From: an uncultured Lachnospiraceae bacterium
GTDB lineage: Bacteria > Bacillota > Clostridia > Lachnospirales > Lachnospiraceae
DNA length: 64,000 nt
Assembly: GCA_958402795.1 (NCBI GenBank)
Contig: CATXUX010000007.1
Coordinates: 1 to 64,000 of the forward strand
Direction: 5' to 3'
The notes beneath the pieces were generated by a model, which worked only from the letters and a program-made list of their open reading frames with translations, was not told where the DNA came from and made no database searches. How positions within the stretch are numbered: the first letter of the stretch is position 1; each line of letters begins with the position of its first letter. Below are positions 34,081-42,129 of this stretch, piece after piece. Position numbers and translations under genes: made by a program.

Positions 34081-35031
34081 ATGCAGGAAGCATACCTGGG
34101 AATCGACATAGGCTCTATCTCCACGAAAGGAGTCATTCTCGATTCGGAAAATCAGATACTGGCAAGCGAATATATCTGGACGGAAGGCAATCCGATCGGA
34201 GCCGCAAAAAAGCTGATCGGACTGCTGGAGAAGCAGTTTGACAAAGAACACTATCAGATCGTGGCGACGGGTACAACAGGCAGTGCCCGGAAGCTGGTCG
34301 GAAGTGTTGTCGGCGCGACGATTGTAAAAAACGAGATCACGGCGCACGCGGTCGGCACGACGACGTTTTATCCGGACGTGCGGACGATCCTGGAGATCGG
34401 AGGACAGGATTCCAAGATCATCCTTGTGGAAAACGGGATCGCGGTAGACTACGCGATGAACACGCTCTGCGCCGCGGGGACGGGAGCATTTCTCTCAAGC
34501 CAGTCAAAGCGGCTTGGCATCGAAGTGGAAGATATGGGAAAGATCGCGCTGCAGTCGCATCATCCGTCCCAGATCGCCGCGAGGTGTACGGTATTTGCAG
34601 AGTCCGATCTGGTACATAAGATTCAGATGGGACATGCGAGGGAAGATATCATCGCGGGATTATGCCACGCGGTGGTTCAGAATTATCTGAATAATGTAGG
34701 AAAAGGAAAGAAAATCATTGCACCGGTCGTATTTCAGGGAGGCGTCAGCAAAAATGAAGGTGTTGTGGATGCGTTTGAGAAAGAACTGAAGTCCAAAGTA
34801 AACGTAGATGAGAACGGACATCTGATGGGAGCGATCGGAATCGCGATCCTGGCGAGAAAGGGGAACGGACGCAGAAACTTTGATTTTGCCGTGGAGGATG
34901 TGGAGTTCCGCACAAGAGAGATCAACTGTGGAAAATGTCCGAACCATTGCGAGATCGTATGTGTATACCGGGAAGGCAAACTGATCGACGCATGGGGAAA
35001 CCGGTGTGAGCGCGGACAGGTGAAAGCCTGA
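34081..35031 (+). CDS. Acyl-CoA dehydratase activase, BadF/HgdC-type ATPase
   Basis: A 316-aa ASKHA-fold ATPase carrying a [4Fe-4S] cluster at the dimer interface. Phosphate-1 motif GIDIGSISTKGVI at residues about 7-19, then EIGGQDSKII, NTLCAAGTGAFLSSQSKRL (cluster Cys) and AARCTVFAESDLVHKIQMGH (second Cys). It injects one electron into a partner protein using ATP hydrolysis, as HgdC does for 2-hydroxyglutaryl-CoA dehydratase. A C-terminal CGKCPNHCEIVC cluster-like motif is an extra beyond the shortest activases. Here the probable partners are the two upstream proteins. AAAGGAG sets the start at ATG 34081. Confidence 0.93.
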   Translation: MQEAYLGIDIGSISTKGVILDSENQILASEYIWTEGNPIGAAKKLIGLLEKQFDKEHYQIVATGTTGSARKLVGSVVGATIVKNEITAHAVGTTTFYPDVRTILEIGGQDSKIILVENGIAVDYAMNTLCAAGTGAFLSSQSKRLGIEVEDMGKIALQSHHPSQIAARCTVFAESDLVHKIQMGHAREDIIAGLCHAVVQNYLNNVGKGKKIIAPVVFQGGVSKNEGVVDAFEKELKSKVNVDENGHLMGAIGIAILARKGNGRRNFDFAVEDVEFRTREINCGKCPNHCEIVCVYREGKLIDAWGNRCERGQVKA

Positions 35032-35052
35032 AGACCCCGCAGGCGCGTAAAG

Positions 35053-35135
35053 CGTTACTGGCCAGAATCTGACCAGTAACGAGCGTATGCAGCATATATA
35101 ATCGCTTTTGGCGCCGGGAGGCGTCTTTTTTTAAT
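35053..35135 (+). terminator. Double hairpin terminator after the activase gene
   Basis: A first hairpin has 9-bp arms CGTTACTGG (35053-35061) and CCAGTAACG (35073-35081). A second compact hairpin has arms 35110-35115 and 35120-35125, a GGGA loop and a following T7 tract. The second is a good intrinsic terminator; the first may add stability. Confidence 0.7.
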
Positions 35136-35151
35136 TTTTTTATATTTATAC

Positions 35152-35210
35152 TTGACATCTGGTTCGCCTGCGCTATAATAGAATCAAACATATGAACAAT
35201 TGCTCATATG
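35152..35210 (+). promoter_or_regulatory. Promoter and ArsR/CadC-type operator of the Zn/Cd operon
   Basis: Consensus TTGACA (35152-35157) and TATAAT (35174-35179), 16-nt spacer. The inverted repeat CATATGAACAA (35189-35199) and TTGCTCATATG (35200-35210) follows at once, covering the transcription start. It matches the ATATGA-CA..TG-TCATAT type recognised by SmtB/CadC/CzrA repressors, with one mismatch per 11-bp arm. The regulator is likely the ArsR protein encoded last in this operon. Confidence 0.85.
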
Positions 35211-35236
35211 AAAAAGAATGGAAAGGAAGTAAAGTC

Positions 35237-35455
35237 ATGAAAAAGACGTACAAGATTGATGTGGACTGTGCAAACTGTGCAAATAAGATGGAGGAGGCCG
35301 CAAAGAAGACGTCCGGCGTGAAAGACGCTGTGGTGAACTTTATGACTTTGAAGATGTCCGTTGAATTTGAGGAAGGGGCAGACCATAAGGCTGTGATGCA
35401 GGACGTCCTGAAAAACTGTAAGAAAGTAGAGGACGACTGCGAGATTTTCCTTTAA
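35237..35455 (+). CDS. Heavy-metal-associated (HMA) metallochaperone
   Basis: A 72-aa stand-alone HMA domain. The motif DCANCANKMEEA, with two Cys at CxxC near residues 11-14, is the metal site. The last residues, DDCEIFL, carry another Cys. It is the first gene of the Zn/Cd operon and lies 30 nt before a P-type ATPase that has no HMA domain of its own, so it probably serves as the detached metal-binding domain. GGAAAGGAAG precedes ATG 35237. Confidence 0.88.
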   Translation: MKKTYKIDVDCANCANKMEEAAKKTSGVKDAVVNFMTLKMSVEFEEGADHKAVMQDVLKNCKKVEDDCEIFL

Positions 35456-35485
35456 AAGGAAACCGGACAGAAAGGGGCAGAAACG

Positions 35486-37357
35486 ATGAACAAAAAACAG
35501 AAAAAGGTGCTGGTGCGGATCATCATTGCAGCAATCTGTATGATCGTATTTCATTTTATCCCGGTGAGCGGCTGGGGGAAGCTGGCGCTGTATCTGATCC
35601 CGTATTTTATAATCGGATATGATATCCTGCGGAAGGCATGGAAGGGGATCCGCAACAGACAGCCTTTCGATGAGAATTTTCTCATGGCGGTAGCAACGAT
35701 CGGAGCGATGATTCTCGGAGAGTATGCAGAGGGAACGGCAGTAATGCTGTTTTATCAGATCGGAGAGTTATTCCAGAGTTATGCGGTCGGGAAAAGCCGT
35801 AAAAATATCAGTGAGCTGATGGATATCCGCCCGGATTATGCGAATATCGAAGGAGAAGACGGGACTCTGGAACAGGTGGACCCGGATGAAGTCCAGACTG
35901 GCACAGTGATCGTGGTAAAGCCGGGGGAGAAGGTCCCGATCGACGGAGTGGTCACGGAAGGGACTTCGGCACTGGATACGAGCGCACTGACCGGAGAGAG
36001 TCTGCCCCGTAATGTCAAGGCAGGAGACGAAGTGATCAGCGGCTGTATCAACATGAGCGGCCTTTTGCATATCAGAACGACAAAGGAATTTGGAGAATCC
36101 ACAGTATCCAAGATCCTGGAACTGGTCGAAAACTCCAGCTCCAGAAAAGCAAGATCGGAGAAATTCATTACGAAGTTTTCACATTACTATACGCCTGCGG
36201 TATGCTACAGTGCGCTGGCACTGGCGATTCTTCCGCCGCTTGTCCGCATGTTCCTGATGGGACTTGCGCCGGAGTGGGGAGACTGGATCTACCGTGCGCT
36301 GACATTTCTGGTCATCAGTTGTCCGTGCGCGCTTGTGATCAGTATTCCGCTCAGCTTCTTCGCAGGGATCGGCGGGGCGAGCAAAGAAGGGATCCTGGTC
36401 AAAGGTTCCAACTATATGGAGACACTTTCTCAGGCAAAATATGTTGTGTTTGACAAAACAGGAACCATGACGCAGGGCGTATTTGCTGTAAGCGGGATTC
36501 ATCACTGCTCCATGGATACGCAGAAACTTTTGGAATATGCGGCGCTGGCGGAGAGTTACTCGACGCATCCGATCAGCAAGAGCCTGCGTGACGCCTATGG
36601 GAAACCGCTTGACCAGAGCCGGGTTTCTGATGTGGAGGAAATCAGCGGCAACGGCGTGACGGCGCTGGTGGACGGGATTCCTGTCGCCGCGGGAAATACA
36701 AAACTGATGGACAGACTGGGGATTCCTTATGATGAGTGCCACAGTATCGGTATCGTCGTGCATATGGCGGTAGACGGGAAGTATGCCGGACATATTCTGA
36801 TTTCTGATCTGCTGAAACCGCATGCGGCGGAGGCAATCACACAGTTGAAACAGAGCGGGATCCGTAAGACTGTCATGCTGACCGGCGACAGAAAGCGTGT
36901 GGCAGAGCAGGTCGCCGGCGAGCTTGGTATTGATGAAGTGTACAGTGAACTGCTTCCGGGAGACAAAGTCACCAAAGTAGAGGAATTGCTGGAACAGAAG
37001 CAGGCGAAAGAGAAACTGGTCTTCGTAGGCGACGGGATCAATGACGCGCCGGTTCTGTCCCGTGCAGATATCGGCATCGCAATGGGCGCGATGGGATCGG
37101 ACGCGGCGATCGAGGCTGCCGATGTGGTACTGATGGATGATGATCCGGTTAAAATTGCAAAGGCGATCCGCATCTCGCGAAAATGTCTGCGGATTGTTTA
37201 TGAGAATATCTATTTTGCGATCGGCGTGAAACTGCTCTGCCTGCTACTCGGCGCACTGGGAATCGCGAATATGTGGTTTGCGATTTTCGCGGACGTCGGA
37301 GTGATGGTGCTTGCTGTGTTGAATGCAATCCGTGTCCTGCATGTAAAAAATCTGTGA
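35486..37357 (+). CDS. Zn2+/Cd2+/Pb2+-translocating P1B-type ATPase
   Basis: A 623-aa heavy-metal export ATPase. It has early transmembrane helices, the actuator motif ALTGES, the metal-site CPC in ISCPCALVISIPLSFF (about residues 279-281), the phosphorylation loop DKTGTMTQG (Asp about 323), the HP dipeptide YSTHPIS and the hinge GDGINDAPVL. The last helix pair, IGVKLLCLLLGA and FADVGVMVLAVLNAIRVL, carries the Lys and Asp typical of the Zn/Cd/Pb subgroup. It lacks an N-terminal HMA domain, supplied instead by the separate upstream gene. Next to an ArsR/CadC regulator, it is best called CadA/ZntA-like. Confidence 0.94.
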   Translation: MNKKQKKVLVRIIIAAICMIVFHFIPVSGWGKLALYLIPYFIIGYDILRKAWKGIRNRQPFDENFLMAVATIGAMILGEYAEGTAVMLFYQIGELFQSYAVGKSRKNISELMDIRPDYANIEGEDGTLEQVDPDEVQTGTVIVVKPGEKVPIDGVVTEGTSALDTSALTGESLPRNVKAGDEVISGCINMSGLLHIRTTKEFGESTVSKILELVENSSSRKARSEKFITKFSHYYTPAVCYSALALAILPPLVRMFLMGLAPEWGDWIYRALTFLVISCPCALVISIPLSFFAGIGGASKEGILVKGSNYMETLSQAKYVVFDKTGTMTQGVFAVSGIHHCSMDTQKLLEYAALAESYSTHPISKSLRDAYGKPLDQSRVSDVEEISGNGVTALVDGIPVAAGNTKLMDRLGIPYDECHSIGIVVHMAVDGKYAGHILISDLLKPHAAEAITQLKQSGIRKTVMLTGDRKRVAEQVAGELGIDEVYSELLPGDKVTKVEELLEQKQAKEKLVFVGDGINDAPVLSRADIGIAMGAMGSDAAIEAADVVLMDDDPVKIAKAIRISRKCLRIVYENIYFAIGVKLLCLLLGALGIANMWFAIFADVGVMVLAVLNAIRVLHVKNL

Positions 37358-37372
37358 AAGTGAGAGAAAAGA

Positions 37373-37735
37373 ATGATTAAAAACGGAATTGAATGTTGTG
37401 ATTCGGTAGAAACACATAAAGATCTGCTGCAGAATGTAGTGGAGCATATGCCGCCGGAAGAAATGCTGTACGACCTTGCGGAACTGTTTAAGATATTTGG
37501 AGACTCCACACGCATCCGCATCCTGTTCGTGCTGTTTGAGTCCGAGGTGTGTGTATGCGACCTGGCAGAGGCACTGAATATGACACAGTCCGCGATATCT
37601 CATCAGCTTCGTATTCTGAAACAGAATAAGCTGGTAAAAAGCCGCAGAGAAGGAAAATCGGTATTCTATTCACTGGCAGATGAACATGTACGGACGATCA
37701 TCGGTCAGGGACTCGAACATGTACAGGAAGATTAA
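37373..37735 (+). CDS. ArsR/SmtB family metal-responsive repressor (CadC-like)
   Basis: A 120-aa winged-helix repressor. ELFKIFGDSTRIRILFVLFESEVCVCDLAEALNMTQSAISHQLRIL contains the alpha-3 ELCVCDL-type Cys pair, and the C-terminal DEHVRTIIGQGLEHV helix carries Asp/His residues of the alpha-5 Zn site. It would release DNA when Cd/Pb/Zn binds. It is the last gene of the operon (15 nt after the ATPase) and should bind the inverted repeat at 35189-35210. A strong terminator follows. Confidence 0.92.
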   Translation: MIKNGIECCDSVETHKDLLQNVVEHMPPEEMLYDLAELFKIFGDSTRIRILFVLFESEVCVCDLAEALNMTQSAISHQLRILKQNKLVKSRREGKSVFYSLADEHVRTIIGQGLEHVQED

Positions 37736-37747
37736 AACCGTTATATC

Positions 37748-37796
37748 AAGAATCCCATCCGGGACTGCAGTGAGTGCAGTAGCGGATGGGATTCTT
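37748..37796 (+). terminator. Terminator of the Zn/Cd operon (bidirectional)
   Basis: A perfect 13-bp stem (37748-37760 and 37784-37796) encloses a second perfect 6-bp stem (ACTGCA 37764-37769, TGCAGT 37775-37780). It lies between convergent genes. Confidence 0.85.
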
Positions 37797-37805
37797 TGTT
37801 GTATT

Positions 37806-38906
37806 TTATTCTGCTTCTTCTGTCTGAAAGACATGGATCACTCCTCGTTCATTCAGATATCTGATAAATGCAAAGGAGAGCGGGACGCCGATCATTCCGG
37901 TGATACCAAAGAGGCGTATGCCGATGATGATACCGAAGAAAGTAACAAGCGGATGCAGACCGATCTGTTTCCCGACCAGCCTTGGCTCCATGATGTTCCG
38001 GATCACTGTGATCACACCGTACAGAACAAGTAGTCCGATTCCCCGGAACCAGTTGCCCATGATGATAGAGACGACTGCCCATGGAATCAGGACAGTTCCG
38101 GTTCCCAGTACGGGGAGGATATCGACCACCGCTGTAACTGCGGCGATGGGCAGCGCGTGAGAGATCCGCAGGATGGAGAAACCTGCCAGAAGCTCCAGAA
38201 ACGTGATGAACATGATCAGCAGATACGCGCCTGCATATTTCAGAAGGATATCCTTGAAAAATGCCTTCGTTTCATATACAAATGACCGCCCTTTTTCCGG
38301 AAGCTGCCGCAGCACAAATCGTTTGATATTATCAAAGTCAACGGAAAAGAAAACCGTTACGATGATCGTTATGACGATATTGGCAAAGAAGGACGGAATC
38401 TTTGCGGCAACATTCGCCACCTCCTCCAAAATGACAGAGGAAAGAGAGAGAACACCGCTTTTCACACTTTCGGATAATGACGCAAAATTATCACCTCCAA
38501 CGTTGATATGGAGATCTGCCAGGAACTGCTTCGCGCGGATCAGGAGATCTTCCAGCGTGGGAAGAACCGAGTCAAGGAGATAGTCGGACAGCGAGGAAAC
38601 ACCGTCGTTGGCCCCGGCGGCAGCTTTCGCGATGATAAAAATGATCAGAATCACAAACGCGGCGTAAAAAAGCAGAACAACCGCCACAGAAATAATGCTT
38701 CTTGGTATAGGAGTCTTCGCAGACAAATTGTTGATTGGTTTATTTAAAAACCATGCGATTGCGCCTCCGGCGAGAAATGGAAACAGCACCGGCAGCGCAT
38801 ATTTCACACCAAGATATATGATGGCTGCGATAATTGCCCAGTAACAGACATTTACGATAAAAGATTTTCGCCGGGAATCATTACTTTGATCCTTTAATTG
38901 ATTCAA
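37806..38906 (-). CDS. AI-2E family transporter
   Basis: A 366-aa membrane protein of the AI-2E/UPF0118 family with about seven to eight helices: WAIIAAIIYLGVKYALPVLFPFLAGGAIAWFLNKPINNL at the N-terminus, VFFSVDFDNIKRFVLRQLP in the middle, and the conserved GLHPLVTFFGIIIGIRLFGITGMIGVPL near the C-terminus. Members export small molecules or ions (some are Na+/H+ antiporters). The best start is probably TTG 38906 downstream of AAAGGGG; ATG 38961 and 39017 are in frame but lack good ribosome binding sites. Confidence 0.88.
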   Translation of the reverse strand: MNQLKDQSNDSRRKSFIVNVCYWAIIAAIIYLGVKYALPVLFPFLAGGAIAWFLNKPINNLSAKTPIPRSIISVAVVLLFYAAFVILIIFIIAKAAAGANDGVSSLSDYLLDSVLPTLEDLLIRAKQFLADLHINVGGDNFASLSESVKSGVLSLSSVILEEVANVAAKIPSFFANIVITIIVTVFFSVDFDNIKRFVLRQLPEKGRSFVYETKAFFKDILLKYAGAYLLIMFITFLELLAGFSILRISHALPIAAVTAVVDILPVLGTGTVLIPWAVVSIIMGNWFRGIGLLVLYGVITVIRNIMEPRLVGKQIGLHPLVTFFGIIIGIRLFGITGMIGVPLSFAFIRYLNERGVIHVFQTEEAE

Positions 38907-39010
38907 GATATAAAAAACCCCTTTCTTTGTAAAAAAATTGCCGATATCATAAAGTATATCCATGAAATTACATATCGTCAACAAAAACAGAAAAATATTT
39001 TTCAACACTA

Positions 39011-39055
39011 TTGACAAAATACCTATATAGGGTATACAATACCCTATGCAGGTAT
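39011..39055 (+). promoter_or_regulatory. Copper-operon promoter with paired CsoR-like operators
   Basis: TTGACA (39011-39016) and TACAAT (39035-39040), 18-nt spacer. Two 17-bp near-palindromes overlap it: ATACCTATATAGGGTAT (39019-39035) and ATACCCTATGCAGGTAT (39039-39055). They are reverse complements of one another except for two bases, with 3 nt between. They resemble the G/C-core, A/T-flank boxes of CsoR-type repressors, and the gene directly downstream encodes CsoR. Confidence 0.8.
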
Positions 39056-39102
39056 GAAAACAGATTTGTTAAGACACAGACTGCAGAGAGGAAGTGTATA
39101 GG

Positions 39103-39447
39103 ATGGAAGAAAAGAAGGAATGCTGTAACCATATTAATGGGGAAGAACCGGTCGACGTATGCTGCAGCCATAAGAATAAAGAACGTTCCGATAAGGAATA
39201 CCGGGATCTGATCAACCGGCTGAGCCGGATTGAGGGGCAGGTGCGCGGAGTGAAGCGTATGGTGGAGCAGAATGCGTATTGTACAGATATTTTAATTCAG
39301 GTGTCTGCAATCAATGCGGCGCTGAACAGCTTCAACAAGGTGCTTCTGTCGAACCATATCCATACCTGCGTGGCAGACGATATCCGCGCGGGGAAGGATG
39401 AGACAATCGATGAACTGGTCAATGTTCTGCAAAAAATGATGAAGTAA
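39103..39447 (+). CDS. csoR: CsoR-family copper-sensing repressor
   Basis: A 114-aa all-helical metal-sensing repressor (DUF156). LINRLSRIEGQVRGVKRMVEQNAYCTDILIQVSAINAALN, then LLSNHIHTCVADDI, give the Cys / His-x-x-x-Cys copper(I) triad of CsoR. The N-terminal 28 residues are unusual: ECCNHI and VDVCCSHK add four Cys and two His ahead of the core. The gene comes first, with copA 43 nt after its end, under a promoter with two CsoR-like boxes. Cu(I) binding would release DNA and turn on the exporter. Confidence 0.92.
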   Translation: MEEKKECCNHINGEEPVDVCCSHKNKERSDKEYRDLINRLSRIEGQVRGVKRMVEQNAYCTDILIQVSAINAALNSFNKVLLSNHIHTCVADDIRAGKDETIDELVNVLQKMMK

Positions 39448-39490
39448 AAGTGATACATCGGAACTGATGAGTGAAAGAAGTGGAGGTGGT

Positions 39491-42061
39491 ATGATGGAAC
39501 AATATATTGTAACCGGGATGAGCTGTGCTGCCTGCAGCGCCCGGGTGGAGAAAGCAGTATCAAAAGTTCCGGGTGTGAGAGAATGCTCGGTCAGCCTTTT
39601 GACAAATTCGATGGGCGTGGAGGGAACGGCTTCATCCACTGAGATCATTGCGGCGGTGGAGGCAGCGGGATATGGCGCATCGCTGAAAGGCGCAAAAGGT
39701 TCTGCGCAGAACGGGGCGGCCCGTGCAGGAGATGTGGGAGGCGCTGCGGATGAGGATTTTCTGAAAGACCGTGAGACGCCCGTTCTGCGCCGGCGGCTGA
39801 TTGCGTCGCTGTGTTTTCTGATTCCGCTGATGTATTTTTCCATGGGACATATGATGTGGAACTGGCCGGTTCCCTCGTTCTTTGCAGAGAATCATGTGGC
39901 TCAGGGGATTCTCCAGATGCTTCTGACGGGAATTGTGATGGTGATCAACCAGAAGTTCTTTGTAAGCGGTTTTAAGGGACTGATCCATCGCGCGCCGAAT
40001 ATGGACACGCTGGTAGCGCTCGGCTCGGCGGCGTCATTCGGTTATAGTACCGTAGCGCTGTTTCTGATGTCGGATGCACAGATGCGGATGGACATGGACG
40101 GTGTGATGACGTGGATGCATGAATTGTATTTTGAATCTGCGGCGATGATCCTGACACTGATCACGGTCGGGAAGATGCTGGAAGCACATTCGAAGGGAAA
40201 GACGACAGACGCGCTGAAAAGTCTGATGAAGCTGGCGCCGAAGACGGCAGTCCTTTTGAAAAACGGAGTGGAGACAGAGGTATCGATCGGTCAGGTGCGA
40301 AAGGGAGATATTTTTGTTGTTCGCCCGGGAGAGAATATTCCTGTGGACGGCGTGGTACTGGAAGGCAGCAGCGCGGTCAATGAGTCGGCACTGACAGGAG
40401 AGAGCATTCCGGTGGATAAAGCAGAGGGTGACACAGTATCCGCGGCGACGCTGAACCAGTCCGGCTTTCTGAAATGTGAGGCAACCCGCGTGGGGGAAGA
40501 CACGACGCTTTCCCAGATCATCCAGATGGTCAGTGACGCGGCTGCGACCAAAGCGCCGATCGCCAAGGTCGCGGACAGAGTATCCGGCGTCTTTGTTCCG
40601 GCGGTCATCACGATTGCGGCGGTGACGATCGTTGTGTGGCTTCTTAGCGGGCAGACAGTCGGATTTGCGCTGGCACGTGGTATTTCCGTGCTGGTGATCA
40701 GTTGTCCGTGCGCGCTTGGCCTGGCAACTCTGGTTGCGATCATGGTCGGAAACGGCATGGGCGCAAAGAACGGAATCATGTTCAAGACGGCGGTCTCGCT
40801 GGAAGAGACAGGGAAAACAGATATTGTCGTGCTGGATAAGACCGGAACGATCACCAGTGGAGAGCCGAGAGTAACGGATCTGATACCGGCGGAGGGAATC
40901 ACGGAGGAAGAACTGCTTTCGGACGCATTTGCTCTGGAGAGAAAGAGCGAACATCCTCTGGCACACGCAGTTCTTCTGGAAGCCGAAAAGAGAGGTCTTG
41001 CCGGGGCAGAGGTCGAGGACTTTCAGGCGGTACCCGGAAACGGATTGTCTGCACGACTGGAAGGGAGAATGCTCTGCGGCGGAAACCGGAAGTTTATCTG
41101 TACGCAGACACAGATCCCGCAGGAGATGCTGCACCAGGCGGACGTTCTCGCAGAAGAGGGAAAGACGCCGCTGTTTTTCAGCGCGGACGGGCGGCTGACC
41201 GGGATCATTGCCGTGGCGGACGTCATCAAGGATGACAGTCCCAAGGCTGTGAGAGAACTTCAGAACATGGGAATCCATGTGGTGATGCTCACCGGAGACA
41301 ATGAACGGACGGCAAAAGCAGTCGGGCGTCAGGCAGGTGTGGACGAAGTGATCGCAGACGTTCTGCCGGACGGCAAGGAGAATGTAGTCCGTGCATTCAA
41401 AAAGAAGGGCAAAGTCGCGATGGTAGGAGACGGGATCAACGATGCGCCGGCCCTTACAAGGGCGGATATGGGGATTGCCATTGGTGCGGGAACTGACATT
41501 GCGATTGACGCGGCCGATGTGGTTCTGATGAAGAGCCGGTTAAGTGACGTCCCGGCGGCAATCCGCCTGAGCAGGGCGACGCTTCGCAATATTCATCAGA
41601 ATTTGTTCTGGGCGTTTTTCTACAATGCAATCGGGATCCCGCTTGCGGCGGGCGTATGGTATCCGCTGCTCGGATGGAAGCTGAACCCGATGTTCGGCGC
41701 GGCGGCGATGAGCCTGTCCAGCTTCTGCGTCGTGACAAATGCCCTGCGGCTGAATTTATTTAAGATGTACGACAGCAGCAAGGACAGCAAAATGAAGGAG
41801 CAGGCGATAAAGCGCCGGAAGAAGGCACAAAGAAAGAAGGAGGAGACAGAAATGAAGAAAACAATGCAGATTGAGGGAATGATGTGTGGTCACTGTGAGG
41901 CAACCGTAAAAAAGGCCTTAGAGGCATTACCGGAAGTCGAATCGGCAGAAGTAAGCCATGAAGCCGGGACCGCGGTGGTGACACTGCATGCACAATTGGC
42001 GGATGACGTATTGAAAAAGACCGTAGAAGATAAGGATTATAAAGTCCTCTCGATCAGGTGA
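39491..42061 (+). CDS. copA: Cu+-exporting P1B-type ATPase with a C-terminal CopZ-like domain
   Basis: An 856-aa copper pump. The N-terminal HMA domain has GMSCAACSARV (CxxC at residues 12-15), followed by about eight helices, the actuator ALTGES, CPC in ISCPCALGLATLVAI (about 405-407), DKTGTITSGE (Asp about 449), SEHPLAHA and GDGINDAPALTRAD. The last helices, YNAIGIPLAAGVWYPLLG and MSLSSFCVVTNALRLN, carry the Tyr-Asn and Met-Ser residues of the Cu+ subgroup. A basic linker (KMKEQAIKRRKKAQRKKEE) then joins a second HMA domain (GMMCGHC, residues about 797-802). A second start with a strong ribosome binding site precedes that domain. Start ATG 39491 follows GGAGGTGG. Confidence 0.95.
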   Translation: MMEQYIVTGMSCAACSARVEKAVSKVPGVRECSVSLLTNSMGVEGTASSTEIIAAVEAAGYGASLKGAKGSAQNGAARAGDVGGAADEDFLKDRETPVLRRRLIASLCFLIPLMYFSMGHMMWNWPVPSFFAENHVAQGILQMLLTGIVMVINQKFFVSGFKGLIHRAPNMDTLVALGSAASFGYSTVALFLMSDAQMRMDMDGVMTWMHELYFESAAMILTLITVGKMLEAHSKGKTTDALKSLMKLAPKTAVLLKNGVETEVSIGQVRKGDIFVVRPGENIPVDGVVLEGSSAVNESALTGESIPVDKAEGDTVSAATLNQSGFLKCEATRVGEDTTLSQIIQMVSDAAATKAPIAKVADRVSGVFVPAVITIAAVTIVVWLLSGQTVGFALARGISVLVISCPCALGLATLVAIMVGNGMGAKNGIMFKTAVSLEETGKTDIVVLDKTGTITSGEPRVTDLIPAEGITEEELLSDAFALERKSEHPLAHAVLLEAEKRGLAGAEVEDFQAVPGNGLSARLEGRMLCGGNRKFICTQTQIPQEMLHQADVLAEEGKTPLFFSADGRLTGIIAVADVIKDDSPKAVRELQNMGIHVVMLTGDNERTAKAVGRQAGVDEVIADVLPDGKENVVRAFKKKGKVAMVGDGINDAPALTRADMGIAIGAGTDIAIDAADVVLMKSRLSDVPAAIRLSRATLRNIHQNLFWAFFYNAIGIPLAAGVWYPLLGWKLNPMFGAAAMSLSSFCVVTNALRLNLFKMYDSSKDSKMKEQAIKRRKKAQRKKEETEMKKTMQIEGMMCGHCEATVKKALEALPEVESAEVSHEAGTAVVTLHAQLADDVLKKTVEDKDYKVLSIR
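41852..42061 (+). CDS. Possible free CopZ made from an internal start in copA
   Basis: In the reading frame of copA, AAGGAGGAG at 41837-41845 stands 8 nt (from the GGAGG) before ATG 41852. This start would yield a 69-aa HMA protein, MKKTMQIEGMMCGHCEATVK onward, the size and sequence type of the CopZ copper chaperone. The signal is as good as that of ordinary genes here. So the cell may make both a CopA-CopZ fusion and free CopZ from one frame. This is an inference from sequence only. Confidence 0.5.
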   Translation: MKKTMQIEGMMCGHCEATVKKALEALPEVESAEVSHEAGTAVVTLHAQLADDVLKKTVEDKDYKVLSIR

Positions 42062-42129
42062 ATGTATTACAGAAACTGATGAGATAACATACGGAAGAAA
42101 ACCGCAGAAGATAAGGAGGAGATTTTCAG

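Noticed and set aside
40034..41278. 414-aa open frame on the minus strand
   Set aside because: Antisense shadow of copA, rich in His/Arg/Cys as such shadows are.
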